Of a stretch of 64,000 nt of DNA, positions 8,746 to 18,130 are shown piece after piece. How positions within the stretch are numbered: the stretch's first letter is position 1; every line of letters starts with the position of its first letter. Source of the stretch: Nitrospiraceae bacterium (GTDB taxonomy: Bacteria > Nitrospirota > Nitrospiria > Nitrospirales > Nitrospiraceae); NCBI GenBank assembly GCA_019637075.1, contig JAHBWI010000004.1:434001-498000 (forward strand), given 5' to 3'. The position numbers and the translations under genes are program-made. The notes below the pieces were generated by a model. It was given only the letters and a program-made list of their open reading frames with translations, ran no database searches and was not told where the DNA came from.

Positions 8746-8762
8746 CAGGGCTCTCCTCCCAA

Positions 8763-10508
8763 TCAGTCCAATCCAAATTTCCGCATTGCGGCAAACCATG
8801 CCACATCAAGCGGCAGCCAAAACATATGCACCAACAGCAAGGCCACCGCCACCACACCGATACCGGCCAGGCGAAGACTCCGGCGCTTCGCGATCAGTTG
8901 CTGGAGATCCGCCTCATTCGGGATATAGGGAATCACCGCCAAAGGAAACGTGTTCGTCAGGTTGGCCAGGGCCTCAGGACCTCGAATGGATCGGTCCAGA
9001 TTCTCCAGCAGAGCCCCGCACCCGGCTCCGCTGCCGACTGCCAACACAACGCTTAAGAGCAAAATCAGCGGCCGATTCGGTTTCTCCGGCTTCTCCGGAA
9101 GATCCGGCGGGTCGATCAAGGAGAAGCGCTCGCCTTTTCGTTGCGTTTCCAACCCTTCCGATACTTGGGCCTCCAGCAACTTCGATCTGAGTTCCTCGTA
9201 CTTTCTCGCTGAATTGTCCCGTTCCCGCATCAGGTCAAGATATTCCGGCTCGAACTGGTTCGTTTTCTCGAGGCGGCGCGCGTATTCATCCACGCGTCTT
9301 TTCAATTTGACCCGTTGCGCCTTCAATGCCTCGATGGACGAGACCGCCGAGGTCAACTGCGTTTGAATGTTGATGTACGCCGGATTCTCGGGTTTGATCG
9401 CAGGAGCTTTGGTGGGATGCGCCGCAAACTGCCTCAATTCCTTTTCGAGCGAGGCGATCACACGCCGCGCACGGACCACGTCCGGATGATCATCGCCATA
9501 CCGGTCAAGCAGGGTGGCCAGAGCAGCACGCTCGCCGGTCAGGCGTTTCGTCACGTCGTCGATCGGTGCAGCTCCGCCGGTTTCCCGCTCCAGCGCTTGA
9601 ATCTCCTGCTGCATTTTGCTGATGTCCGGATGCTCCGGTGAATAATAGGCTGCCTTGTCGGCAAACTCGGCACGCAGGGCCCGGAGTCGTTCCGAGGAAT
9701 CGAGAATCCGTTCACCGGTCGCGGAAATGATCGGCGTGTTGGGTTTGGTCGTCGCCAACTCCCCTTCCAGATAGGTTCTGCGTTCTTCCAGCGCGCGGAG
9801 GTCTCGATCGATATCCGTCAGTTCACGTTCCGCACCGTTCAACAACTGCATGTTGAGCTGCGTCAATTCCGGCAGCGCCCCTTCAGCCCGCTGCTTCACC
9901 TGCACGACCTTCCGCTCGAGTGTCTCGATGTGATGGGCAAGATTGTCCGCTTCTTGCTTCAGGAAGGCCGTCGTCTCCTGCGCATGACGCTCCCGAGTCT
10001 TCAGATTCTCGGCCAGAAACAAACTGGTCAGCTCGTTGGCGACCTTCTGGGAAATTTCCGGGCTCTCACCGTCATAGGACAGCGTGAACGCGATCGTGGC
10101 CTGCGTCGGCGTCTGCGTGCGCTTGTCGACCACCTTGGCATTGATCACATCGATCTTGATGTCCTTCACAAAACGTTGCAGCACGTCCTCCGTCGGGCTC
10201 CGTTTCCGCATTCCCCGATACAGGTCGTATTGTTCGACGATTTTCCAGAGCGTGGCGCGGCTCATGACCTGCTGTTTGATCGTCTCGATCCGCTGATCGG
10301 CATAGGTCGTGATCGCGGAACGTACCAAATCGTTCGGGATCTCCTGCTCTTCGATCAGGATCGTGGCGGTCGAGCGATAGACGGCAGGAATCGTGAACGC
10401 AACCGTCGCCCCGACAAACAGAATCCCGGCCGTGCACAGCGCCATCGGCCACTTGCGCCGCAACGCGATTGCAATCAGTTCCTTGATGTCGAGCTGAGAC
10501 TTCTGCAT
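8763..10508 (-). CDS. Wzz-like polysaccharide chain-length determinant / copolymerase
   Basis: This inner-membrane protein (581 residues) controls polymer length and couples polymerisation to export. It has a first membrane segment at about residues 19-40, a long periplasmic coiled-coil region full of Glu/Arg heptads, and a second membrane segment (PLILLLSVVLAVGSG) preceded by the proline-rich PPDLPEKPEKPNRP typical of Wzz. A further hydrophobic stretch near the C terminus (LAGIGVVAVALLLVHMFW) makes three membrane segments. The ATG at 10508 begins MQKSQLDIKELI, the usual Wzz start; earlier in-frame codons give non-homologous sequence. The BY-kinase gene follows, as expected for a split Wzc-type pair. 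Confidence 0.88.
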   Translation of the reverse strand: MQKSQLDIKELIAIALRRKWPMALCTAGILFVGATVAFTIPAVYRSTATILIEEQEIPNDLVRSAITTYADQRIETIKQQVMSRATLWKIVEQYDLYRGMRKRSPTEDVLQRFVKDIKIDVINAKVVDKRTQTPTQATIAFTLSYDGESPEISQKVANELTSLFLAENLKTRERHAQETTAFLKQEADNLAHHIETLERKVVQVKQRAEGALPELTQLNMQLLNGAERELTDIDRDLRALEERRTYLEGELATTKPNTPIISATGERILDSSERLRALRAEFADKAAYYSPEHPDISKMQQEIQALERETGGAAPIDDVTKRLTGERAALATLLDRYGDDHPDVVRARRVIASLEKELRQFAAHPTKAPAIKPENPAYINIQTQLTSAVSSIEALKAQRVKLKRRVDEYARRLEKTNQFEPEYLDLMRERDNSARKYEELRSKLLEAQVSEGLETQRKGERFSLIDPPDLPEKPEKPNRPLILLLSVVLAVGSGAGCGALLENLDRSIRGPEALANLTNTFPLAVIPYIPNEADLQQLIAKRRSLRLAGIGVVAVALLLVHMFWLPLDVAWFAAMRKFGLD

Positions 10509-10542
10509 GACTCGAGCCCCTTCGTCTGAGATGAGCGGGCGG

Positions 10543-11748
10543 TTACCGCCCGAACGACCACTTGGGCGGATAATAGGTGAACATGAGGCTGCCGGAATTC
10601 GCCAATGCCGTCTGTGTGATGCTCGGGACGTCACGCTGGGCATAGGTGTACAGCACGTCCATCGTCCACCACTCGGAGATCCGCCACGATAGCTTCGGCG
10701 TGATATAGATCAGCCGGTTTTCCGGAAAGTTGGTGCGGACTGTGGCCGTCTTGATGCTGTCGGCGACCAAAAACATGCCGTTCAGCGAGGCGGTCAACCG
10801 CTCCGTGAATTGATGCGACAGTTCGAGACTGAACTTGTCGGTCCGCAGGAGCAAGCCGAAACCGCTGGGATTGATTTCGCGACCCGCCTCGGCTTTCACG
10901 CGCCAATCCTCCCACTTCTTTTCAAAACTCGCTGAAAAGACCCAGACCCAGACGCTGTCGGAAAGCGATCCGACCGGCGTGGACAGCTCGGAGGTGATGT
11001 GCCGCGGGCCGCCCGCAACCGTTCCTGTCAAGGTTTCGGAAAACATATGCGCGTAGGTTACCTGGGGCCCGAGGATCGTCGAGTTCAGTTTCAAATCAGG
11101 CGCCTCGAAGCGAACGACGAGCCCGTTCATCTGAATTTGATCGCGCTCGGTCAGCTGATACGAGACTCCGGCCGACCCGGCGTGCAGCCGATAGTCCGCC
11201 AACCCAAGCCGGAGGCCGTTTTGATAGCTCGCATCATTGTACTGATACATCCCATTCGCGGAGAACTTTTCCGTAAAGTTGTGCGTCCAGGACGGATTGA
11301 AGGTCCAATAATTACGCTGCGTAAAACTCAAGGCAACGCCAGTCTGGCGTAACTCGCCCATCAGCGTATTGTCGCGGGTCAAGCCTCCGTCCAAGCCGAA
11401 TACATCCTTTTCGGTCTTGTACTTCAGGGACAACGGAAAGTAGAGATTCGTGATGCTGACGTCCTGGCCACCATAGTACCGCACGAAATCGGCGGCCATC
11501 CGTCCGCTGACCTCAAGCGCTTCGGTCGCACCGCCGAACCGCGCTCCCGGCGAGACCCAATGGCCGTAGGTCGGATCGTGACTGAATGTGGTGAGCGTGA
11601 GGTTGCTGTTTACCTCGCCCCGGATCGTCATAGCCGGCTCGATGAACCATTCCGCGGCCCGCACCTCGTGGCACAAGAAGCCGAGAACGAAACCACCGGC
11701 TACGAGGGACGCCCACCCCCGCAGGATGCTGCGACGGATGCCCTTCAC
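10543..11748 (-). CDS. Outer-membrane beta-barrel protein of the exosortase polysaccharide locus
   Basis: This 401-residue protein has a Sec signal peptide (basic start, hydrophobic GWASLVAGGFVLGFL, then AA before EWF) and a body of alternating amphipathic beta strands rich in Tyr, Trp and Thr, ending in YYPPKWSFGR. It resembles the uncharacterised barrel proteins of PEP-CTERM polysaccharide loci, and could be the outer-membrane route or a secretin-like accessory for the polymer (inference). It lies between the Wza-like lipoprotein and the Wzz-like gene with short gaps of 34-40 bases, so cotranscription is likely. No enzymatic motif is visible. Confidence 0.78.
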   Translation of the reverse strand: MKGIRRSILRGWASLVAGGFVLGFLCHEVRAAEWFIEPAMTIRGEVNSNLTLTTFSHDPTYGHWVSPGARFGGATEALEVSGRMAADFVRYYGGQDVSITNLYFPLSLKYKTEKDVFGLDGGLTRDNTLMGELRQTGVALSFTQRNYWTFNPSWTHNFTEKFSANGMYQYNDASYQNGLRLGLADYRLHAGSAGVSYQLTERDQIQMNGLVVRFEAPDLKLNSTILGPQVTYAHMFSETLTGTVAGGPRHITSELSTPVGSLSDSVWVWVFSASFEKKWEDWRVKAEAGREINPSGFGLLLRTDKFSLELSHQFTERLTASLNGMFLVADSIKTATVRTNFPENRLIYITPKLSWRISEWWTMDVLYTYAQRDVPSITQTALANSGSLMFTYYPPKWSFGR

Positions 11749-11788
11749 CGCAAACCACTAAAGACGCAATCACAAGACAGGCAGGGCA

Positions 11789-12409
11789 CTAGGGCACCAT
11801 CACCACGTCGCCGCGTTGCAGCAAAATGTTTTGCTTAAGGTCTCTCCCCTTTTGGATGTCGCCGTAGCGGAAGAGAAATACGCGTTCCTCCCCCTCCTCA
11901 CGGCGAATGATCTTGATGTCATTCTCGGAAGCGAACGGAGTCAGCCCACCCGCCAGGCTCAACGCTTGGAGCACATCGGTATAATGGCCGACCAGGTATT
12001 CCCCCGGTTTGTTCACACGCCCCATGACGTAGACTTTATAACTTTGCAGTTTGGTAATGGCAACGGACACATGGGGATTGGGAATGTATCGAGCCAGTCG
12101 TTTCGACAGATCTTGCCGCACATCCTCGACCGTATGGCCTGCGGCCGGGACATCGCCGACCAGCGGGAACGACAGCATGCCGTCCGGCCGAACGACGACT
12201 TCCCGCGTCAGATGCTCATCCTTCCACACGGAGATCATCACCACATCCTCCGGTCCGAGCTGATAACCAGGTTCGGCCAAGGACTGTTGGGCAATGGCGG
12301 AAGTCTCTGCACAGCCGGCCAGCCATCCGAGTAGCAGCCCCCAGCATCCGACCGTCACGATTGCACGCGAGACATACCGATGGGACCACAGCAACCTCAC
12401 GAATTTCAC
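11789..12409 (-). CDS. Wza-like polysaccharide export lipoprotein
   Basis: This is a periplasmic/outer-membrane export protein of 206 residues, much shorter than E. coli Wza. A lipobox LAGC with cysteine 33 follows a hydrophobic segment. The poly-export domain starts with YQLGPEDVVMISVWKDE and an SLBB domain follows (VYVMGRVNKPGEY, then LTPFASENDIKI). The absence of the C-terminal helix that forms Wza's outer-membrane pore suggests it needs another outer-membrane component, perhaps the barrel protein encoded next (inference). Gene order Wza-barrel-Wzz-kinase-ATPase matches PEP-CTERM-associated polysaccharide loci. Confidence 0.88.
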   Translation of the reverse strand: MKFVRLLWSHRYVSRAIVTVGCWGLLLGWLAGCAETSAIAQQSLAEPGYQLGPEDVVMISVWKDEHLTREVVVRPDGMLSFPLVGDVPAAGHTVEDVRQDLSKRLARYIPNPHVSVAITKLQSYKVYVMGRVNKPGEYLVGHYTDVLQALSLAGGLTPFASENDIKIIRREEGEERVFLFRYGDIQKGRDLKQNILLQRGDVVMVP

Positions 12410-12421
12410 CCTGCTCTCCTC

Positions 12422-14809
12422 CTATCCTGCGACTTGCGCCAATACGTTACGGGCATCCTCGATGCCAGGAAACGGCTGTTTGGAATTAAGGGCCTTCTGA
12501 AGGTGCACCTGCGCCTCCCGTCGATGGCCCGATTTGTAGTGGGCGACGCCCAGATGATAATTGAGAATTGGATTCTGCGGCGCTTCGTTGACGGCGCGCT
12601 GGATCACGCGAACCGCTTCGTCATGATGTCCCATTTTTAGGTGGACCCACCCCAATGTGTCGAGGAAAAATGGATTCGGCGCACGCTGCTCAAAGTCACG
12701 GCTCAGAGCGAGCGCCCGATCAAGACTCTTCGCATCTCCGCGGGAATCGGCCAGCATGGAGGCCAGGTTGTTCGCCGCCATCAACGACCTGGGGTTATGC
12801 TGCAGCACCGTCTCGTATTCCGCAATGGCCAGATCCAACTGTCCGTTCTCTCCCAAATGCGACGCATACAACAGGCGCAGTTCTTCATTGCGCGGATTCG
12901 CGTCCAACCCACGTTGGAGAATCCCCGTGGCTTCGGCAGCCTTGCGCTGAGACAGCTTCATGGTGGCCCAATTCACCCACGGGGTGCTCCAATCCGGTTT
13001 GAGCACCGTCGCTTGCCGCAGTTCTTCTTCCGCACGGCTTTGCTCTCCCTTCAGGATGAGAATCTCTCCGAGCAGCCCGTGGGCGAAGGGATGCTGAGCG
13101 TTTCGCGCAATAATCTGCGTCAACCGCTGTTGAGCCTGTGCCAATTTGCCTTGCCGGGCATCGATGCGGACCAGCGCGAAGATCGGCTCCGGAGCATCCG
13201 GCTTGGCGGCGGCTGCTCGTTCGAAGGCGGCCACAGCCTTGTCCAGTTGCAGACGGGCCTGGTAGAGGTTTCCTTCCGCAAGATCGGCCACGAACGTGTT
13301 CGCACCGGCGTCTCGGATCTTCGCCAGGGTATCTTCGGTTGCCCTCCAATCACGATCGGCTGCTTGCAAATTGAGCAGCATCCCCAACGTGCCCAGATTC
13401 GTCGGCGCCTGTTTAAGAATATCCTGTAACCGCACGCGGGCATCCTTGGTCCGGCCCGCCGAGGCATCGAGAATCGCCAGGGCCAGGTGGGCTTGATAGA
13501 GATTCGGGCTCAACGCAACGGCTTTTTCCAGGTTTTCCCGAGCCAGGGACGTTTCCTCCAACATGAGATGGGCCTGCCCCAGCAATGCATAGGCATCCGC
13601 CTGATCCGGCTGATCTTTCAAAACGGTGCGAAAAGCCTGCACGGCATCACGCCCGTCCCCCTTGTGAAGAGCGATGCGGCCCTGCAGCAACAGAGCCTCC
13701 GAGGCACGAGGATTTTCATGCAACACTTCCTGGAGCAGTTGCTGCGCCGAGTCATGTTTTCCGTCGGCCCAGTCCAGCGCCGCGAGTTTCACCTTGGCGG
13801 TCCCTTCGGCCGGCTTGGCCTTGTTGCGGTCTCGGACGTCTGCGTAGACCTGCCTGGCCTTGGCGGGCTGCTGGTGCAGCTCGTAGAGGCGGCCGAGCGC
13901 GAACTGAATATTCACGGCATGGGGAAGCGCACGATGCGCGTCGGTCAACGCTGCTTCGGCGGACTCCATCGTCCTTCTGCCTGCCAGGTAATCGGCCAAT
14001 GCCAAATGCCGTTGTTCGCTGTCCGGCTCCAATCGCAAGGCTTCGCGAAGCACCCCCTCGGATTTGTCGAAGGCCTTCTGTTGGTCGAAGAAGAGCGCCA
14101 GCTTGAGGTAGTGATCGAAGACTCTGGGCTCTTGAGCAATGATCTGCCTGAACACCTGCTCCGCTTTGGTCTGATCGCCCATTCGGACATAGGCCATCGC
14201 CAGAGAATTCAGCAAGTCCAGATCCTTGGGATGGACGGCCAGCGCCCGGACCAACACCGGCTCAACCTTGGCATGCGCCTCCTGCAATGAGTAGAGCGTC
14301 CCGAGCAGAATGGCGGCGTCGGCTTCGGTCGGATGCTGGCGAATCAGGGCCTCACCCATCCTGGTGGCATCGGGCAGATTGCCTGAGGCGGCCGTGAGCG
14401 CCGCCTTGATGGCCAAGGCCGACACATGCCCGGGATGCTGAGCCAGCAGCTTATCGGCAACCTCATGGGCTTTGTCGTCGATCCGGCCCTGCAAATAGAA
14501 CTTGCCCAACTTCACCAGCGCCCTTTCGTGATCCGGAGACAATTCCACCACATGTTGATAGTGGGCAAAGGCGTTGCGCCAGTTCTTTTCCTTTTCTTCA
14601 ACTTCAGCGTAGAGAAAATATGCTTCGAAATCCTTCGGATCGATCTTCAGCACATTGCGCAAGGCCACTCGAGCCTTCGGAAAATTACCGGCCTCGATGT
14701 ACTCCTGAGCCTTGATCCGGTATTTGTTCTTGCGCTCTTCCGGCCCGCCGCAACCCACGAGCCCGACGATCACGAGCAGGCAGCACCATGTGACCAGCTG
14801 TCGCGTCAT
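12422..14809 (-). CDS. prsT: TPR lipoprotein PrsT-like
   Basis: This is a large lipoprotein (795 residues) built almost entirely of tetratricopeptide repeats, the PrsT type found in exosortase loci. The signal peptide ends in a lipobox LVGC (Cys20) followed by GG. About twenty 34-residue repeats are recognisable from recurrent patterns such as A..LLG.LY, AL..HP.D..LLNSLA and NPRS..A.NNLA. The ATG at 14809 is chosen because it gives the signal peptide directly and has AGGAG upstream; an upstream in-frame ATG adds 23 polar residues. Its role is probably a periplasmic scaffold for polymer assembly or export (inference). It starts 29 bases after the WecA-like gene. Confidence 0.88.
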   Translation of the reverse strand: MTRQLVTWCCLLVIVGLVGCGGPEERKNKYRIKAQEYIEAGNFPKARVALRNVLKIDPKDFEAYFLYAEVEEKEKNWRNAFAHYQHVVELSPDHERALVKLGKFYLQGRIDDKAHEVADKLLAQHPGHVSALAIKAALTAASGNLPDATRMGEALIRQHPTEADAAILLGTLYSLQEAHAKVEPVLVRALAVHPKDLDLLNSLAMAYVRMGDQTKAEQVFRQIIAQEPRVFDHYLKLALFFDQQKAFDKSEGVLREALRLEPDSEQRHLALADYLAGRRTMESAEAALTDAHRALPHAVNIQFALGRLYELHQQPAKARQVYADVRDRNKAKPAEGTAKVKLAALDWADGKHDSAQQLLQEVLHENPRASEALLLQGRIALHKGDGRDAVQAFRTVLKDQPDQADAYALLGQAHLMLEETSLARENLEKAVALSPNLYQAHLALAILDASAGRTKDARVRLQDILKQAPTNLGTLGMLLNLQAADRDWRATEDTLAKIRDAGANTFVADLAEGNLYQARLQLDKAVAAFERAAAAKPDAPEPIFALVRIDARQGKLAQAQQRLTQIIARNAQHPFAHGLLGEILILKGEQSRAEEELRQATVLKPDWSTPWVNWATMKLSQRKAAEATGILQRGLDANPRNEELRLLYASHLGENGQLDLAIAEYETVLQHNPRSLMAANNLASMLADSRGDAKSLDRALALSRDFEQRAPNPFFLDTLGWVHLKMGHHDEAVRVIQRAVNEAPQNPILNYHLGVAHYKSGHRREAQVHLQKALNSKQPFPGIEDARNVLAQVAG

Positions 14810-14838
14810 GTGTCGCACTCCTCTTTCCTGCCGACCCT

Positions 14839-16476
14839 TCATATCCATGCCCGTATCGCTATCCCGAACAGAACCCACAGCGCCACCAATCCCAGTTGAG
14901 TCAGCCGTTCCGAGAACACATGCAGCAGCAACTCAAACGAAAAAAACAACACGATCAACTTGGCGGTGAGAAAACTCAAACTGATGTCCACGACATGCAT
15001 CTCCGGCAGCGCGGGAATCATGATGGCCAGAAACACCATCAGGTAATCCAATGGAGTCGTTTGGAAGCGGTGCTCCGAGTTGAATCGGATCGTCAGCGCC
15101 ACCAGAATTGCCAGCAATAAGAAAAACGCATGGATTGGACTCAGCAGCATGACCGTCTCCACCGGCGGCTCGCTGAGATACATGACAAACGTGCTCCCGA
15201 CATATAGGGCCGCGCGAACGAGGAGCGGCGCCCACGTTGGGAGTATCCAGAGGCCGACAATCGTGACGGCGAGCAAGGCCGTGGCAACCGACCCCATATC
15301 CTCCGGCACCTGCTTCGGGAGAAACACACTGACGACCAGGAATGCCGGCACGGCAACGCCCAACAGACGGATGGGTTCTCGCACCAACCATGGAGCCGAC
15401 AACACCGTGCTGAGTTCTCCGAAGCAACTTTCGAAACGCTTCAAGACGCGATGAGATTGCAAAGACCATAGGCGCGATTGCACGAAGGGAAACAGGATGA
15501 GACCGGCCACCGCAGCGTAGGCAGAGAGGATCGTCAGCTCGGATTGCCATCGCAACGCATAGGCCAGCGTCACCATGCTGGCCTGCAGGAGATAAATCAT
15601 CAGTACTGCTTCGTAGTGCGTAAATCCCATCGCCAGCAGCTTGTGGTGAAGATGGTTCTTGTCCGCAACGAAGGGAGATCGGCCTTCCTTCAATCGCTGC
15701 ATCATCACGCCGACCGTATCGAGCAACGGCAACCCCAGCAAAAACAGTCCCAAGACCGGGGTATAGGGTCCGCGTAACGGGTCTGTCAGGACGATGGCGG
15801 AGATGGCCATGAAAAACCCAAGAAATTGGCTCCCGGCGTCCCCCATAAAGATTCTGGCCGGATAGGTATTGAACCGAAGAAACCCCAGCAACCCACCCAG
15901 AACCGGGACCATAAGCAGGGTGACGGTCTGATCGCCGCCCAGGTATGCCAAACAGGCCATTCCTGCAAAACTCAGCAACGATAATCCTCCGGCCAACCCA
16001 TCCAGGCCATCGGCCAAATTCACCGCATTCGTCACGCCGACGATGATCAGCAGGGTCAGCGGATAGGCGATCCAGAGCGACAACTCCGATTCTAGAAAAG
16101 GCAAGGCGTTCACGTGGATGTCACCTTGCCACATGACAATGGCCGCCCCCGCCGCCTGTCCCATGAATTTGACCGTATACGGAAGCCCCACCCGGTCATC
16201 CCACATGCCGAACAACAGAATCGTGACGCCACCCAGCAGCCCCGCCACGACGATGTCGTCCTTGGGGGCCCAAATCAGCATCGCGGCAAACGTCCCGATC
16301 CCAAACGCAATCCCGCCGACTTTGGCCACCGGGTCCGAGTGCACACGGCGTTGGTCCGTGGGAATATCCAGGAATTGGAGTCGGCTGGCCGTCGCCATCA
16401 ACGGCGGGATGAGCGCCATACAGATGATCAGCGATCCCACAAAGCTGAAAAAGAGCGTGGATAACATCGTGTCCAA
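14839..16476 (-). CDS. WecA/TagO-like undecaprenyl-phosphate sugar-1-phosphate transferase with C-terminal membrane extension
   Basis: This polytopic enzyme probably starts the lipid-linked repeat unit by transferring a HexNAc-1-phosphate to undecaprenyl phosphate. Family motifs are present: RVHSDPVAKVGGIAF, NLADGLDGLAGG near residue 153, IFMGDAGSQFLGF, and the cytoplasmic KNHLHHKLL. At 545 residues it is roughly 200 longer than WecA; the extra C-terminal part after about residue 340 has around six more hydrophobic segments and no motif I recognise. The first ATG (16476) is used; a second lies three codons in. It is followed by prsT and preceded by the exosortase gene with only 8 bases between. 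Confidence 0.87.
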   Translation of the reverse strand: MDTMLSTLFFSFVGSLIICMALIPPLMATASRLQFLDIPTDQRRVHSDPVAKVGGIAFGIGTFAAMLIWAPKDDIVVAGLLGGVTILLFGMWDDRVGLPYTVKFMGQAAGAAIVMWQGDIHVNALPFLESELSLWIAYPLTLLIIVGVTNAVNLADGLDGLAGGLSLLSFAGMACLAYLGGDQTVTLLMVPVLGGLLGFLRFNTYPARIFMGDAGSQFLGFFMAISAIVLTDPLRGPYTPVLGLFLLGLPLLDTVGVMMQRLKEGRSPFVADKNHLHHKLLAMGFTHYEAVLMIYLLQASMVTLAYALRWQSELTILSAYAAVAGLILFPFVQSRLWSLQSHRVLKRFESCFGELSTVLSAPWLVREPIRLLGVAVPAFLVVSVFLPKQVPEDMGSVATALLAVTIVGLWILPTWAPLLVRAALYVGSTFVMYLSEPPVETVMLLSPIHAFFLLLAILVALTIRFNSEHRFQTTPLDYLMVFLAIMIPALPEMHVVDISLSFLTAKLIVLFFSFELLLHVFSERLTQLGLVALWVLFGIAIRAWI

Positions 16477-16484
16477 TGTCCTCT

Positions 16485-18116
16485 TCAGTCAGGCACGTAA
16501 CGGGTCAATACCGGATTGACCGACTGCGCGAACTGCAAGAGGCGCTTCCCAGCCTGTACCTCGGACTCCCCCGCCAATACGGGGGTCGTGAGTCGAACCA
16601 GCGCGCCGTCCGTCCGATGGCGCAGCATCGAATCCCACATCATGTACAACTTCACCAGATATTCATTGGCGACGACCCGTTCTCGTTGTTTGAACCAGTA
16701 GAGCACGGCCTGGCGTTGATCTCCCTTTTGAATCATGACCTGGTTGGCCGGAGCCGCGGATCGATCGGGGCTCGTGGCCTTAAGATTCACCTGCTGCATG
16801 GACGTGATCTCCCATCCACCTCCGGGAATACAGGTCTGCGGAGAATGGGCCGACTGCCCTTTGCGCTGGGATCGATAGTACGCGACGTATAAATTGACCG
16901 GAGGACTTCCGGCTTGAGCGTAATCAGCCAGGACGTAGTCATCGAATCGCAGGACCTCGACGTAACGAGCCTCAAGCGGAAACGCTGTGCCGGACCAACC
17001 GGCGATCGACATGGGGAAGTCGAGGAAACTCTGCCGCTGAGGCATCGCCTCGTCTCGCTGTGCCAACTGAGTCGAGGCCATCGGCAATACCAGGAGCAGG
17101 CAACCGGCGCAGAGAAACGCGGGCTGCAGGGTACCCGACCGCAGGGGGGCGCCAGAATGTGCCGCTTCGCTCAGGGCTTTACCGGAGGCAGTACTGGCTG
17201 GAAATTGAAACAAGCCGGTGTTCGAAGGATCGCCGCCGCCCCGCTTGAGCAGCCACATTTCCAACACCAGGATCGCCAGGCTGACCATGAAGAGGACCCA
17301 TCCTTCAAAGAGGTGGTAGAACCCCTCGGCGGCTCCCTGGCCGAAATGTTCCACGAGGACGCCGATCATGCCGATGCGAAACCCATTCAAGAGGATCGAG
17401 ATCGGCAGGCTCGACAGGAATAACAGGACTCGCTTCCACATGCGATCATTGAATAGATAGGCACAGAGCAGTGCCAATGTCGCGAGCGGGAACAGGTATC
17501 GTAATCCGCTGCAGGCATCGACAACCTGCAACTGAATGGGCCCCAAGTCGATGACGTTTCCATCGCGGAACGCCGTGATTCCGAGGAATTGGAGACATCC
17601 GACCCCCAGAGCCGACGAGATCAATTGCAGCTTTCCCGACAGGCCCTGGTAAAGAAATTGGGGCAGCGGCACGGCCGTCAGGAGATAGCCGAGCGGAAAC
17701 GCCATCACAGTCACGGCAGGCCGTCCCAAACATGCCACGAGCAAGCCGACCAGCACGCACCAGAAGGACAAATGCAGCAGAAGATAGACCGTCGCCAGTT
17801 CCCCTACCACATAGAGCAGGATTCCCACCCCGACGAGCACAAGGCCCAGCCAGGAACCGGGCTGCACCAGCGAACGAATGTTGTCTCGCCGCTGCCAAAT
17901 CAAATAGAGGCTGATGAGCGGTACGAGGAGTCCATGACCATAATTTTCATCGTTGACCCACAGGTCGGTCATGTACGCGAGGCTGTCATAGTAAGCGTAA
18001 CCCATGAGACAGAGCGGCAGGGCGGCCGCCATCCACCCTGCCCAAGCCAGCCAAGTCGTTTCGGCAGCGGGGAGCGCCGGTGCGACTGGGAGCACGACGC
18101 CGGACTTCGCCGCCAT
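16485..18116 (-). CDS. xrtD: Exosortase with fused C-terminal EpsI domain (XrtD/VPLPA-type)
   Basis: This inner-membrane cysteine transpeptidase-like enzyme cleaves VPLPA/PEP-CTERM sorting signals. In the 543-residue product the multi-spanning exosortase domain covers about residues 20-290, with the catalytic triad visible as C202 (VVDACSGLRYL), R247 (LNGFRIGM) and H268 (FYHLFEGW). A linker and one more membrane segment (AFLCAGCLLLVLP) lead to an EpsI domain from about residue 355 (AGWSGTAFPLE, YVAYYRSQRKGQSAHSP). Exosortase-EpsI fusion is the arrangement I associate with XrtD, and the one sorting signal in this window is VPLPA, so the two match. The start is uncertain: ATG 18116 or GTG 18134, neither with a good Shine-Dalgarno; the longer frame upstream lies in wecG. 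Confidence 0.88.
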   Translation of the reverse strand: MAAKSGVVLPVAPALPAAETTWLAWAGWMAAALPLCLMGYAYYDSLAYMTDLWVNDENYGHGLLVPLISLYLIWQRRDNIRSLVQPGSWLGLVLVGVGILLYVVGELATVYLLLHLSFWCVLVGLLVACLGRPAVTVMAFPLGYLLTAVPLPQFLYQGLSGKLQLISSALGVGCLQFLGITAFRDGNVIDLGPIQLQVVDACSGLRYLFPLATLALLCAYLFNDRMWKRVLLFLSSLPISILLNGFRIGMIGVLVEHFGQGAAEGFYHLFEGWVLFMVSLAILVLEMWLLKRGGGDPSNTGLFQFPASTASGKALSEAAHSGAPLRSGTLQPAFLCAGCLLLVLPMASTQLAQRDEAMPQRQSFLDFPMSIAGWSGTAFPLEARYVEVLRFDDYVLADYAQAGSPPVNLYVAYYRSQRKGQSAHSPQTCIPGGGWEITSMQQVNLKATSPDRSAAPANQVMIQKGDQRQAVLYWFKQRERVVANEYLVKLYMMWDSMLRHRTDGALVRLTTPVLAGESEVQAGKRLLQFAQSVNPVLTRYVPD

Positions 18117-18130
18117 ATGAGAAAAGGATT

